From NCBI GenBank assembly GCA_016717725.1, contig JADKFA010000008.1:1-64000 (forward strand): a DNA stretch of 64,000 bases, in the 5' to 3' direction. This stretch comes from Bacteroidota bacterium (lineage in GTDB: Bacteria > Bacteroidota > Bacteroidia > AKYH767-A > OLB10). Under the pieces are notes generated by a model. That model ran no database searches, was not told where the DNA came from, and saw nothing but the letters and a program-made list of their open reading frames with translations. This document shows, one piece after another, positions 38,196-48,120 of the stretch; the stretch's first letter is position 1, and each line of letters begins with the position of its first letter. Made by a program: the position numbers and the translations under genes.

Positions 38196-39343
38196 CTCCC
38201 GATGAGAAAATCATTCAGTCGATAACGCTACTTAAGACATTTATCGAAAATGAGCATTACAAAGGTTACGATCCCTACGATGGACTCACCTCTCCGTTGT
38301 TTCATCTTCCCCTCTTAAAATCAAATCATAAATTACGCTTTTTAGCACAACAATTTATAAAACGTTTTCCATTAAACATTCGTCCGCTTATAGGAATTCA
38401 GAAGCGACTTAATCCAGTTACAATAGGTCTTGCTATTCAAGGGTATGTTCAGCTAACTACACCATCCAATGCAAAATCAAATCAGAAAAAAGTTCAGGAG
38501 TTAATTCAAGAACTTCAAAAATTAATTCCTTCTGGTTATACGGGTGCGTGTTGGGGTTATGATTTTCCTTGGGAAGCTCGTTATGCATCCATACCCGCTT
38601 ATCAACCTACATTAGTGGCAACAGGAATCATTAGCAATGCACTTTACTTAGCTTGGAAAAAACTTGGAATTATTGAAGCCAAAGAATTGCTGGTACAATG
38701 TTGTGTGTTTACAGAAAAACACATACATCGTTCCACTGAATCGGACGGTAGCTTTTGCTTTTCCTACTCCCCTTTCGATCAGGAAAAGGTATTTAATGCA
38801 AGTATGAAGGGAGCACGATTAATGGCACAGGGATTTGAGATAACAGGAAATAAAGAATGGAATTCTATGGCAAAAAACGCAGTGGCGTATGTAATGAAGT
38901 TCCAGCGTGAAGACGGTGCATGGATTTATTCGCAGCGCGAAACAGGTGCATGGATTGACAATTACCATACTGGCTATATTCTGGATTGTTTAGATGAATA
39001 CCAAAACTGCACCAACGACTCTACTTGGAGTTTGAACTTAAACAAAGGAATACACTACTATACGACTACATTCGTCTTAGAAAATGGGCAGGCTAAATTT
39101 TATGATAAAAATCCATGGCCAGCCGATTGCACAGCATCTGGTCAAACACTTTTGAGTCTGAGTCGATTTGGATATCGTGACATAGCCAAGAAAGTCGCCA
39201 TCTGGAATATTGAAAATATGCAACATAAAAAAGGAAATTTCTTTTTTAGAAAATATAAATTCTACACCAATACATCCAATTTCATGAGGTGGTCGAATGC
39301 ATGGATGTTCGCTGGTTTAACATCATTAAACATTACAAAATAA
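38192..39343 (+). CDS. Alpha/alpha-toroid protein associated with the bi-domain oxidoreductase
   Basis: A 383-residue protein with features of an (alpha/alpha)-barrel. Segments include GYDPYDGLTSPLFHLP, GYTGACWGYDFPWEARYA, MKGARLMAQGFEITGN, REDGAWIYSQRETGAWIDNYHTGYILDCL and PWPADCTASGQTLLSLSRFG, spaced as in six-hairpin glycosidase/C5-epimerase relatives. Genes like this often sit beside the fused oxidoreductase and a heparinase-type gene; no heparinase-type gene is seen here. Enzymatic role unproven. No signal peptide is visible, so it is likely cytoplasmic. Confidence 0.6.
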   Translation: MTPDEKIIQSITLLKTFIENEHYKGYDPYDGLTSPLFHLPLLKSNHKLRFLAQQFIKRFPLNIRPLIGIQKRLNPVTIGLAIQGYVQLTTPSNAKSNQKKVQELIQELQKLIPSGYTGACWGYDFPWEARYASIPAYQPTLVATGIISNALYLAWKKLGIIEAKELLVQCCVFTEKHIHRSTESDGSFCFSYSPFDQEKVFNASMKGARLMAQGFEITGNKEWNSMAKNAVAYVMKFQREDGAWIYSQRETGAWIDNYHTGYILDCLDEYQNCTNDSTWSLNLNKGIHYYTTTFVLENGQAKFYDKNPWPADCTASGQTLLSLSRFGYRDIAKKVAIWNIENMQHKKGNFFFRKYKFYTNTSNFMRWSNAWMFAGLTSLNITK

Positions 39344-39347
39344 AAAA

Positions 39348-40460
39348 ATGAAATACTTGTTTTACCTGGCACATCCAGCCCATTTTCATCTCTTCAAAAA
39401 TACCATGCGTATTTTGAAGGAGAATGGTCATTCGGTGTTGGTGACAAGTAAAACAAAAGATGTGCTAACGAAATTGCTTCAGGAAAGTAATATTGAATTT
39501 ATAAATATTGCTGAAGAAGAAAGAAAAGATTCTCGCTTTGGAATTCTTGCTTCCTTCATAAAAAGAACTGTTTCACACTGGAAAATTGTAAGAACATACA
39601 AACCAGATTTATTCATATCCACTTCTGCAGAATTTGCACCCTTTGCAAAATTACTTGGCATCAAAACAATTGGTGTTTTTGAAGATGACTTAGAAATATT
39701 TCCTATTTACAGTAAAGTATTCGTTCCCTTCTTAGCTCATCAACTTTGCCCTGAGTCGTGTAGCGCTGCCCAGTGGAACCATCACGCAAAGACAATTAAG
39801 TATAAGGGGAATCATGAACTTGCATACTTACGCCCAAACTATTTCACTCCAGAGTATAAGAAAGTAGAGGCCATTTTTGAAAAAGATAAATTAAATTTCT
39901 TCATTCGTTTTGCAAAGCTAACGGCATGGCATGACGAAAACAAAAAAGGAATTACCGATCAATTGGCTCAGTCCATTATAGAAATTCTAAAACCTTATGG
40001 TAAAATCCATATCTCTTCAGAAAGAGAACTTTCACCTTCGCTTGAAAAATATCGCGTTAAAGTAAAAGCATCTGATATTTTGGATGTAATATATTTCGCT
40101 GATTTATACTTAGGAGATAGTCAAACAATGACTGCTGAAGCAGCAGTATTGGGCACTCCTAGTATTCGCTATAATGACTTTGTTGGAAAGTTAGGTTACC
40201 TAGAAGAATTGGAAAATCCTTATGGACTCACTTTCGGTATTCCCACCGATCAACCCCAAAAACTGCTTCAAAAAATTGAGGAAATAGTAAAGACTAACAA
40301 TTTAAAAAACACTTGGCAACAAAAGAGAGAGGTATTTTTAAAAGATACCATTGATCCAACGAAATTTTTTGTTTGGTTCTTTGAAAATTATCCAGCCAGT
40401 GCTCACGAACTAAATAAAAATCCATCAGCTCAAGAACAATTCAAAGACCATGCAGCGTGA
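39348..40460 (+). CDS. DUF354 family GT-B-like protein
   Basis: A 370-residue protein starting MKYLFYLAHPAHFHLFKN, the typical DUF354 N-terminus. It has a GT-B-like fold with DLFISTSAEFAPFAKLLGI in the N-terminal half and YLGDSQTMTAEAAVLGTPSI, resembling the donor site of UDP-GlcNAc 2-epimerase/MurG-like enzymes. Overlaps the deacetylase gene by 11 bases. Probably a glycosyltransferase or epimerase for the polysaccharide; biochemistry of the family is not established. Confidence 0.8.
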   Translation: MKYLFYLAHPAHFHLFKNTMRILKENGHSVLVTSKTKDVLTKLLQESNIEFINIAEEERKDSRFGILASFIKRTVSHWKIVRTYKPDLFISTSAEFAPFAKLLGIKTIGVFEDDLEIFPIYSKVFVPFLAHQLCPESCSAAQWNHHAKTIKYKGNHELAYLRPNYFTPEYKKVEAIFEKDKLNFFIRFAKLTAWHDENKKGITDQLAQSIIEILKPYGKIHISSERELSPSLEKYRVKVKASDILDVIYFADLYLGDSQTMTAEAAVLGTPSIRYNDFVGKLGYLEELENPYGLTFGIPTDQPQKLLQKIEEIVKTNNLKNTWQQKREVFLKDTIDPTKFFVWFFENYPASAHELNKNPSAQEQFKDHAA

Positions 40461-41232
40461 TTTTACCCTTATAAAATACAAGCAATTACTTGAAGTCTTT
40501 CAACGTAATGGTTATGCTATCATTGCCTATGAAGATTTGTTTTTAAAGCCGATCCCTGCAAAGTATGTTATCATGCGTCATGATGTGGATGATTTACCAA
40601 TACAAAGTTTGGCAAAAGCTGAAATCGAAAAAGAAATGGGGGTTCGTAGCACCTATTATTTCAGAGTAGTGGAAGAAAGTAATCATCCCATAATCATTAA
40701 TAAAATTGCAGCGTTAGGGCATGAAATTGGCTACCATTATGAAGATTTATCACTAACCAACGGAAATTTAAAAAAGGCAATAAAGCTTTTCGAGAAAAAT
40801 CTAAATTACTTTAGAGAATTTTATCCAGTAAAAACAATTTGCATGCATGGAAGCCCTGCATCCATTTGGGACAATCGACTTATCTGGCGCGATTACTCTT
40901 ATAAGAAATACGACATTCTTGCTGAGCCTTACTTCGACATCAACTTCGATGAAACATTATACCTAACCGACACGGGAAGAAAATGGAATGGAAACAAAGT
41001 AAGTGTTCGCGACAAAGTAAAAGCTCCGTTTCAACAGGGTTTTAATTTTACAAAAAGCAATGAAATTATAAAAGCAGTTGAAAACAATAAGCTACCAACA
41101 AAAATCATGATCACCACTCATCCTCAGCGATGGCATAATAATTTAGGACCGTGGATCAAGGAACTTATTCTGCAGAATATTAAGAATGCCATTAAAAAAT
41201 ATTTTTATGTTGCTAATCCCATGACGGAGTAA
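40450..41232 (+). CDS. Polysaccharide deacetylase-like protein (NodB fold)
   Basis: A 260-residue protein. The metal-binding motif appears as MRHDVDDLPIQSLA (H-D-V-D-D), with the second motif GHEIGYHYEDLSL and a later CMHGSPASIWDNR. This is the pattern of Bacteroidota NodB-like proteins in glycan loci. No signal peptide, so it may act in the cytoplasm on a lipid-linked precursor. Overlaps the DUF354 gene and is four bases from the FemAB-like gene. Confidence 0.75.
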   Translation: MQRDFTLIKYKQLLEVFQRNGYAIIAYEDLFLKPIPAKYVIMRHDVDDLPIQSLAKAEIEKEMGVRSTYYFRVVEESNHPIIINKIAALGHEIGYHYEDLSLTNGNLKKAIKLFEKNLNYFREFYPVKTICMHGSPASIWDNRLIWRDYSYKKYDILAEPYFDINFDETLYLTDTGRKWNGNKVSVRDKVKAPFQQGFNFTKSNEIIKAVENNKLPTKIMITTHPQRWHNNLGPWIKELILQNIKNAIKKYFYVANPMTE

Positions 41233-41235
41233 TTT

Positions 41236-42252
41236 ATGTCAGATAATTACATCATCCATACCGATTCAACAATTATTCGCCAAGCGGGATGGAAAGATTA
41301 TGTATTGACACATCCCGATGGTAATTTTTTTCAGTTACCTGAAGCATATGATTTGTTTCAGCATGTTCCAGGATATACACCTTCTGTTTTTGCAGCAATA
41401 AATAGTAACGGAAAAATTATAGGAATTTTAGTGAGCGTATTGCAACAAGAGCCTAAATTTTATGCTAAACTTACCAGCCGCAGTATCATTTGGGGTGGTC
41501 CACTAGTTGATAATCTGGAAATTTGCGAAATTCTTTTAAAGCAATATCAAGAAACTATTGGAAAGAAAGCCATATACACTCAGTTTAGAAATACTTTCGA
41601 TACTACCCAATTAAAATCATCTTTTCAAAAATTAAATTTTAATTATCTAGAACACCTGAATTTTTTAGTTCATACGAATGTTGAAAGTCCAGAAAATTAC
41701 TTTCTGCAATGAGCAAAAGCAAATCCCGACAAATAAAAAAGGATTAAGCAGCGCAGAAATAATCGAAACTCATCATGAAAAAGATGTGAATGATTTTTAC
41801 CAATTGCTTCAAAATCTTTATAACGAAAAAGTAAATAAGCCATTAGCACAAAAACATTTTTTGATTTCTTCAGAGAACAACTTGTCCCAAAGGGTCTCGG
41901 AAAATTTTTATTGATTCGACATGAAGGAAAGATTATTGGTGGAATTGTTTGTCCAATCTTTCCCGGAAAAGCCATTTACGAATGGTATATTGCAGGAATG
42001 GATAAAGAATGTAAGGACCAATATCCAAGCATCCTAAGTACATGGGCAGCCATTGCTGAAGGTCAAAAAATGGGATTAAACCATTTTGATTTCCTAGGTG
42101 CAGGAAAACCAGATGCTGACTATGGAGTGAGGGATTTCAAAGCAAAATTTGGTGGTGAATTGATTCAATATGGTCGTTATGAAAAAATTCATCACCCCCT
42201 ACTGATGAAAATTGGAATTTTTGGATTAAAAATGCTTAAATTTATAAAATGA
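41236..42252 (+). CDS. FemAB/GNAT-like acyltransferase (three frameshifts)
   Basis: A GNAT-fold protein of the FemAB/Acetyltransf_6 type, about 339 residues after correction. The frame is lost three times, each restored by adding one base in an A or T run: near 41708 (two-A run), near 41731-41736 (six-A run) and near 41859-41864 (six-T run). The joined sequence reads ENYFLQMSKSKSRQIKKGLS, EIIETHHEKDVNDFYQLLQN and KHFFDFFREQLVPKGLGKFL, continuing to GGIVCPIFPGKAIYEWYIAG and HFDFLGAGKPDADYGVRDFK, which is a typical C-terminal GNAT core. These enzymes add an aminoacyl or acyl group; substrate unknown. Three errors in one gene make genuine decay possible. Confidence 0.7.
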
Positions 42253-42261
42253 TTTTTGCAG

Positions 42262-42726
42262 ATGGAAATTAAAAAAAGAAACATACTTCAACAAACATGG
42301 ATCAAATTCATGCGGTTCTTAGTGGGATATTTTCCTTTAAATAAAATTAGAACTATGGCTTTGCGTCAATGTGGATTTAAGATTGGCAAAGAAGTATATA
42401 TTGGTCCAGGCTTGGTTTTGTCGATGATGAATTCGGATAACTCTTGCGAATTAGAAATCGGTGATCGCGTTTCTATTGGACCTCGAGTTAGTTTAATTCT
42501 TTCATCGGATGCAAATAATTCTACACTGAATGATATCTTCCCTCCTATTCGTGGAAAAATATGCATAGCAAATGATGCATGGATTGGCGCAGGCGTAATT
42601 ATATTGCCCAATGTAAACATTGGATCACGTGCTGTCTTAGCTGCTGGTGCAGTAGTGAATTCAAGCGTTGATGAGAATACGATGGTGGGTGGTGTGCCCG
42701 CTAGAGTGATTAAGAAGCATAGTTGA
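42262..42726 (+). CDS. Hexapeptide-repeat acyltransferase (LbH/CatB-like)
   Basis: A 154-residue acyltransferase with a left-handed beta-helix. Hexapeptide repeats are seen in GFKIGKEVYIGPG, LEIGDRVSIGPRVSLI, CIANDAWIGAGVIILPNVNI and GSRAVLAAGAVVNSSV, with the trailing GGVPARVIKK. It probably acetylates a sugar hydroxyl. The ATG at 42262 is preferred to the TTG at 42256. Last gene of the polysaccharide locus; no terminator hairpin is seen after it. Confidence 0.88.
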   Translation: MEIKKRNILQQTWIKFMRFLVGYFPLNKIRTMALRQCGFKIGKEVYIGPGLVLSMMNSDNSCELEIGDRVSIGPRVSLILSSDANNSTLNDIFPPIRGKICIANDAWIGAGVIILPNVNIGSRAVLAAGAVVNSSVDENTMVGGVPARVIKKHS

Positions 42727-43056
42727 TTTTTCCTAGTTTATCATCTGCTATGAATAAAGGTTAGAATTAAAACAAGATAATAGATTCTTAAAAACTATTC
42801 ATTTGGAACACGGATTACACGGATAAATATGATTTAAACGGATTTACTTATGAGCAAATATAAATTTTCACTTTGTAAAATGTGACAATCCTTGATCTGA
42901 CAAAATTGAATCCATCACTATCTTTCTAATTGCCTTTTCATCGATTACATTTATGGATTTTCATTCAATCCCTAGCATTCTATCTTTGAAAGATTCAAGG
43001 GAAATTTTTTTTGAAATCGATTATGTCCTATTTGTAAATAAATACTTTAAAATTAT
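42727..43056. other. Gene-free stretch with an ATCCGTGTAATCCGTGTTCC repeat
   Basis: AT-rich. At 42805-42843 there is, read on the minus strand, an ATCCGTGTAATCCGTGTTCC-type repeat related to the CATCCGCGTTC repeats at 9219 and 15001. It separates the polysaccharide locus from a convergent surface-protein gene. No terminator or gene is seen. Confidence 0.5.
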
Positions 43057-45312
43057 TTATTCCGTAATATAATTATCTGGATTTGTAATTGGGACTAACG
43101 ACTCCGTCAAACTAAAACTCTGAATTCCTTGTGGAATATAAAAAGGTGTTTTGCTCCATGTCTCAATACTATTCCTATGTTTAACTACCATATAGTACGA
43201 TTGTTGCCATAAGGAAGGCGGGAAAACAAAATCGATATAACCACTTGAATTCACAACCCCTGTAGCAGTATGTTGAACGGCATAAGGTGCATTAGGATCT
43301 CTCAACTCAAAATGGATGGTATCGGTTAATTGTAAAGTCGAATTTACTACGGGTGTCATTGTATTGGATCCTGTATAAAATCCTTCAACAAACAGGCGCA
43401 AAGAAATGGTCACACTACAAGGATTTAATGGGTCGAGCATCGAATAGCTCGAAGTTTTTACACAACCATTATTATCTGTAATTTGAAGTTGATAAATACC
43501 CGCTATTAAACTGTCGATCCCTGTACTATCGGGAACCATACTCAATGAACTTAAAACAAATTTCTTTTTTACAGTGGACAATTTCACCTTTGCCACTCCA
43601 ATATTTGCCATTGGTGGGAAAGGTTGATAGGTCCATTGATATGAATAAGGCCCCACTCCTCCATTTACATTCACACCAATTACACCATCTTGAGCTTGGT
43701 TACAGGACACGGGTACAACAGTTTGAACTGCAGTTATAGCTGGAGGTGCAATTAGTGTAGAAGTACGCTCTGAAACACAACCTAAACCATCAGTTACAGA
43801 AACAGTATATGTACCTTCCATTACATTAATTAAATCTTCGGTGGTGGCTCCATTAGACCATTGATAAGACAATGGTAAGGTTCCATTTGCAGTGGTAATA
43901 TTTATGGAACCAGTAGCCGCAGCATTACATAATGGATTCACGGTACTTGAAGATGCGATATTCACTGCATTCGTTGGACGCAGCTGTACATTCATTGCAT
44001 TTAAAACACCATTTTGCAAAGCAACATTAGTAAACACTTTAGATGTATAACCAGCTTTACTAAATGTTACTGTAAAGGATCCGGCAGTTGCGGTACCCGT
44101 ACGGTATTCTCCATTTAACAATGACAATTCATTATGATGAGTACCTCCTGTGATAACAACCGATACATTTGACAATGGTAACCCCGAACAAGAATCAGAA
44201 ACCAAGCCTTCTAAATAGCAAGCGCGTATATACGTTGGCGTTAGTACAAAGAGTCCGTTATTAATATCTGAAACGATTAAATTTCCAGATGGTAAAAAAG
44301 GATGCACACCCCAAGCTCCGTTAAAACCATTTCCAGAACCCTGCGTGTAAGTATCATATTTTCCGACGGTAATCATATTTTTTGGTCGGCTTACGTCCAC
44401 AATGGTGACACCATCTTTGTAATAAGAGCTAATTGCAAAATTATTTCGGATATACGTATTGTGAATGATGGATCCACTTCCGGGATTCCCTTGCAACTTA
44501 TCGAGATAAACTATATTGGAAGTATTGGAAACATCGTATGCCGCCAAATAGGAATTACTCACTTCATCAGTTGTAAATAAAATCGAACTCCCATTATCGG
44601 CCATCCATGTATTATGTGTAAAATTATTGGGTGTGTATTCTGCATCAATAAAAACAGGATTCGATTTATTACTCACATTAAATACGGAGAAATATCCACC
44701 ATAAATATTTGCACCCCATAACGTATCATTTTTTACATAGCAATCATGAATATATCTTGCGTTCCCTGAAAATCCGGCAGAGGTATTAGAGAGGTAAACG
44801 GGATTCCAAGGATCTGCTAAGGAAACAATCAGTGCTGCTCCACCAAACAATTGCGAGCCATTCAAATATAAATACGAATCGCGGATATGTAAAGAGTGAA
44901 TTCTGCCTAAAGTTCCAGCAATAACACCTGAGCCTGTCCAATACTTAGAACTAACGGAAGCGGGAAGATTGGAGAGATTAACAATTTGCAAACCATTACA
45001 ACAACCCTCGGTAGTTACATAGGCATATTTTCCGTGAACTTGCACTTCTCTCCAAAAGGAATTAGTTCCAGCAACTGTAAATTTTACGATAGGATTAGTG
45101 GGATTAGTTACATCAACAATCGACAATCCATTTTGTGCTCCAACCAATGCATATTCATTTCCCAATGAATCTACATAGCCCCAAATATTTGACAATTCAA
45201 CAGCAGCACCATAAGGTAGTTGTGAACGATATTGAATATTAAAATTTGTTTGTGCCCATCCTGAAACAAAAAAAACAGAAATCAGCAGTGCTGTAAGTAG
45301 AATTTTTCGCAT
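43057..45312 (-). CDS. Choice-of-anchor-B / LVIVD surface protein with SprB repeats
   Basis: A secreted protein of about 751 residues. Signal peptide MRKILLTALLISVFFVSGWA. The N-terminal 360 residues contain LVIVD-type repeats (NGLSIVDVTNPTNPIVKF, NGLQIVNLSNLP, DGVTIVDVSRPKNMITVGKY) as in choice-of-anchor B proteins. A carboxypeptidase-regulatory-like domain follows (YLEGLVSDSCSGLPLSNVSV), then two SprB-type repeats (TANGTLPLSYQWSNGATTED and VNGGVGPYSYQW). Despite the T9SS-type architecture there is no recognisable sorting domain at the end (TESLVPITNPDNYITE). The ATG at 45312 is preferred to frame starts at 45327 and 45375. Function probably adhesion or surface attachment. Confidence 0.82.
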   Translation of the reverse strand: MRKILLTALLISVFFVSGWAQTNFNIQYRSQLPYGAAVELSNIWGYVDSLGNEYALVGAQNGLSIVDVTNPTNPIVKFTVAGTNSFWREVQVHGKYAYVTTEGCCNGLQIVNLSNLPASVSSKYWTGSGVIAGTLGRIHSLHIRDSYLYLNGSQLFGGAALIVSLADPWNPVYLSNTSAGFSGNARYIHDCYVKNDTLWGANIYGGYFSVFNVSNKSNPVFIDAEYTPNNFTHNTWMADNGSSILFTTDEVSNSYLAAYDVSNTSNIVYLDKLQGNPGSGSIIHNTYIRNNFAISSYYKDGVTIVDVSRPKNMITVGKYDTYTQGSGNGFNGAWGVHPFLPSGNLIVSDINNGLFVLTPTYIRACYLEGLVSDSCSGLPLSNVSVVITGGTHHNELSLLNGEYRTGTATAGSFTVTFSKAGYTSKVFTNVALQNGVLNAMNVQLRPTNAVNIASSSTVNPLCNAAATGSINITTANGTLPLSYQWSNGATTEDLINVMEGTYTVSVTDGLGCVSERTSTLIAPPAITAVQTVVPVSCNQAQDGVIGVNVNGGVGPYSYQWTYQPFPPMANIGVAKVKLSTVKKKFVLSSLSMVPDSTGIDSLIAGIYQLQITDNNGCVKTSSYSMLDPLNPCSVTISLRLFVEGFYTGSNTMTPVVNSTLQLTDTIHFELRDPNAPYAVQHTATGVVNSSGYIDFVFPPSLWQQSYYMVVKHRNSIETWSKTPFYIPQGIQSFSLTESLVPITNPDNYITE

Positions 45313-45415
45313 GCCATGAATTTTCATCGTACAAGGTACGTAATTATAGAGCAACATCAAAATCCAAATGAACAAGAGTTACGAATTCAACTCATTTCAC
45401 TTTCAAAAATATAGC

Positions 45416-46552
45416 TTAAGCTTTCACTAAGAAGAGCTCGCGCACTTTTTCCACACAATAATCGATTTCTTCCTTTGTATTAAATCGACTAAACGAAAAA
45501 CGAATGGTTGGGCGGTTAGGATCCGCACCAATACCCTTTAATACATGTGATCCCACATTGCTACCCGATGAACAAGCACTACCTGCAGAACAAGCAATTC
45601 CAGCGATATCTAAGCTAAACAATAACATTTCTGCATTCTCACAGGGAGGAAAGCAAACATTGAGCACAGTATACAAACTATGCTCTGGACGTTGGTCGCC
45701 ATGAAATTCTACACCAGGAATGGAAGCTTTTAATTCATCCATCATATATTTTTTCAATGCAGAAATTTCCTTTATGTCACTTTCAATATGTTCATAAGCT
45801 ATTTCCAAAGCTTTGGCCAAACCAACAATTCCATACACATTTTCAGTACCTCCACGCATGTTGCGTTCTTGAGCACCACCTGTAATATAAGGTTTGATTT
45901 TTACTCTATTATTAATATACAAAAATCCAACGCCTTTTGGCCCGTGGAATTTATGCGCAGCTCCCGTAATAAAATCAACAGGCAACACTGACAAATCATG
46001 AACAAAATGTCCTAATGTTTGTACCGTATCAGAATGAAACAAGGCATTGTATTTTCTGCACAGTGTTCCCACCTGCTCAATCGAAATCATGGTACCAATT
46101 TCATTGTTCGCATGCATCAATGAAACCAATGTTTTTCCTTCTTCTTTTAATAAACTCTCCAAGTGATTCAAATCAACCTGACCGAATTTATCAACATTCA
46201 CCAAACTCAATTTCACAAGTCCTCTTGCCTCCAAATCCTCTGCCGTATGCAACACGGCATGATGCTCAATAGCAGATGTTATGATATGAGTAACTCCCAA
46301 ATCATGGACACAACATCGAATCGCCATATTATCTGCTTCAGTTCCTCCTGATGTAAAAAATATTTCGGATGGAGAAGTATTTAATAGTTGAGCCACTTTT
46401 TTTCTTGCACCTTCAATCACAGTTCTTACTTCTCTTCCAAAAGAATGGATAGAAGAAGGATTACCAAACTGGTTAGATAAAACAGGAAGCATCGCCTCCA
46501 CCACTAAGGGATGAACAGGTGTTGTAGCTGCATTATCTAAATAGACTTTCAT
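45416..46552 (-). CDS. Cysteine desulfurase (NifS/IscS family)
   Basis: A PLP enzyme of 378 residues that releases sulfur from cysteine for Fe-S cluster and thio-cofactor synthesis. The N-terminus MKVYLDNAATTPVHPLV, FTSGGTEADNMAIR, the PLP lysine in GAAHKFHGPKGVGFLY and the active cysteine loop with CSAGSACSSGS are present. The ATG at 46552 is chosen by comparison with the usual family start; an upstream ATG at 46561 is possible. It follows the phosphohexomutase gene by a few bases on the same strand. Confidence 0.9.
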   Translation of the reverse strand: MKVYLDNAATTPVHPLVVEAMLPVLSNQFGNPSSIHSFGREVRTVIEGARKKVAQLLNTSPSEIFFTSGGTEADNMAIRCCVHDLGVTHIITSAIEHHAVLHTAEDLEARGLVKLSLVNVDKFGQVDLNHLESLLKEEGKTLVSLMHANNEIGTMISIEQVGTLCRKYNALFHSDTVQTLGHFVHDLSVLPVDFITGAAHKFHGPKGVGFLYINNRVKIKPYITGGAQERNMRGGTENVYGIVGLAKALEIAYEHIESDIKEISALKKYMMDELKASIPGVEFHGDQRPEHSLYTVLNVCFPPCENAEMLLFSLDIAGIACSAGSACSSGSNVGSHVLKGIGADPNRPTIRFSFSRFNTKEEIDYCVEKVRELFLVKA

Positions 46553-46564
46553 AATATTCATTGA

Positions 46565-47971
46565 TTAAACTTTTGACAACACTCCATTAAGAATGTCTTT
46601 GATATCGGCAATTATTTTTCCTGCCAAATTATTTGCAGTAGTCATCGACTGACTTTCAGAATAAATTCGGATGATGGGCTCTGTATTTGAACGACGCAAA
46701 TGCACCCATTCTTTTTCGAATTCAATTTTTACTCCGTCGATAGTATTTACAGGATGACTTTTATATTTTTCGATGATGTTTTCCAAAATCAAATCCACAT
46801 TCACATCGGGCGTTAATTCAATTTTATTTTTGGAAATGAAATAACCTGGATAACTAGATCGTAACATAGAACATGATTTTCCCGACTTCGCCAAATGCGA
46901 AAGGAACAATGCAATTCCAGCTAATGCGTCGCGGCCGTAATGCAATTCAGGAAGTATTACTCCTCCGTTTCCTTCCCCACCAATTACGGCATTGGTAGCT
47001 TTCATTTTCTCCACTACATTTACCTCTCCCACGGCACTAGCTGCATACGTGCCACCGTGCTTTTCAGTAACATCGCGCAAGGCTCTAGTAGAAGAAAGAT
47101 TGGAAACTGTATTTCCTTTTTTATGTTGCAATACGTAATCGGCTACAGCTACTAAGGTGTACTCTTCGCCAAACATTTCACCATCTTCAGAAACAATGGC
47201 TAAACGATCCACATCGGGATCTACAACTAATCCAAGATGCGCTTTGTTTTTTACCACTACTTTTGAAATTTCGGTAAGATGCTCTGGTAGAGGTTCAGGG
47301 TTATGAGGAAAATTTCCATCTGGTGTACAGTATAATTCAATTACCTGCTCAACACCAAGTGCCTTCAATAAGGGTGGCAAGGCAATTCCTCCTGTAGAAT
47401 TTACACAATCGATGGCAACAATAAATTTCGCGGCTTTTATGGCTTTTCTATCCACCATAGGCAACGCTAAAATTGATTCAATATGTCGAGCAATAGATAA
47501 CGGATCGGCAGTTAATTTTCCTAATGAATTCACATCTGCAAATTCAACATTTCCATTTTCAGCAATGTGTAATACCTCGGCACCATCGTCAGCAGAAATA
47601 AATTCACCTTTATGATTTAATAATTTTAACGCATTCCACTGTTTAGGGTTATGACTAGCCGTTAGTATAATGCCTCCTTGCGCTTGATGGTAAGGCACTG
47701 CCATTTCTACAGTTGGCGTAGTAGATAATCCGGTATCAATAACATCTATGCCTAAACTCATCAACGTAGAAGAAACCAATCCACTCACCATTTGGCCAGA
47801 GATACGTGCATCTCTGCCAATAACTATTTTACATTTTACATCAGGATGTGATTTCTGAATCCACGCTCCATAAGCTGAAGTGAATTTAAGCACATCAAAA
47901 GGGGAAAGACCATCGCCGGCCTTGCCACCAATAGTTCCACGAATTCCTGAAATTGATTTTATTAATGTCAT
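46565..47971 (-). CDS. glmM: Phosphoglucosamine mutase (GlmM-type phosphohexomutase)
   Basis: A 468-residue enzyme that converts glucosamine-6-phosphate to glucosamine-1-phosphate for peptidoglycan and LPS precursors. It begins MTLIKSISGIRGTIGG, the standard start in Bacteroidota; upstream in-frame codons to 48013 are not used. The phosphoserine loop ILTASHNPKQWNALK, the metal site DPDVDRLAIV and the sugar loop GGEGNGGVILP are present. A full TAnnTTTG box lies 39 bases upstream. Co-transcribed with the cysteine desulfurase. Confidence 0.88.
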   Translation of the reverse strand: MTLIKSISGIRGTIGGKAGDGLSPFDVLKFTSAYGAWIQKSHPDVKCKIVIGRDARISGQMVSGLVSSTLMSLGIDVIDTGLSTTPTVEMAVPYHQAQGGIILTASHNPKQWNALKLLNHKGEFISADDGAEVLHIAENGNVEFADVNSLGKLTADPLSIARHIESILALPMVDRKAIKAAKFIVAIDCVNSTGGIALPPLLKALGVEQVIELYCTPDGNFPHNPEPLPEHLTEISKVVVKNKAHLGLVVDPDVDRLAIVSEDGEMFGEEYTLVAVADYVLQHKKGNTVSNLSSTRALRDVTEKHGGTYAASAVGEVNVVEKMKATNAVIGGEGNGGVILPELHYGRDALAGIALFLSHLAKSGKSCSMLRSSYPGYFISKNKIELTPDVNVDLILENIIEKYKSHPVNTIDGVKIEFEKEWVHLRRSNTEPIIRIYSESQSMTTANNLAGKIIADIKDILNGVLSKV

Positions 47972-48010
47972 ATAATTATTTCGATTGTATATCCGGAAAA
48001 AATACGAATA

Positions 48011-48018
48011 CAAAGATA
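48011..48018 (-). promoter_or_regulatory. TAnnTTTG promoter box of glmM
   Basis: Minus-strand TATCTTTG matches the -7 consensus, 39 bases before the ATG at 47971. The implied transcript starts downstream of the longer frame start at 48013, which supports the 47971 start. Confidence 0.45.
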
Positions 48019-48120
48019 AAGTTTAGCAAGCGATAATTAAACTCATTTTTCATCTAAAAATGAACAGGTTTACACTTTATAAATGAACAATTTGCACATA
48101 AAATCCTCGCAAAATAAGTT

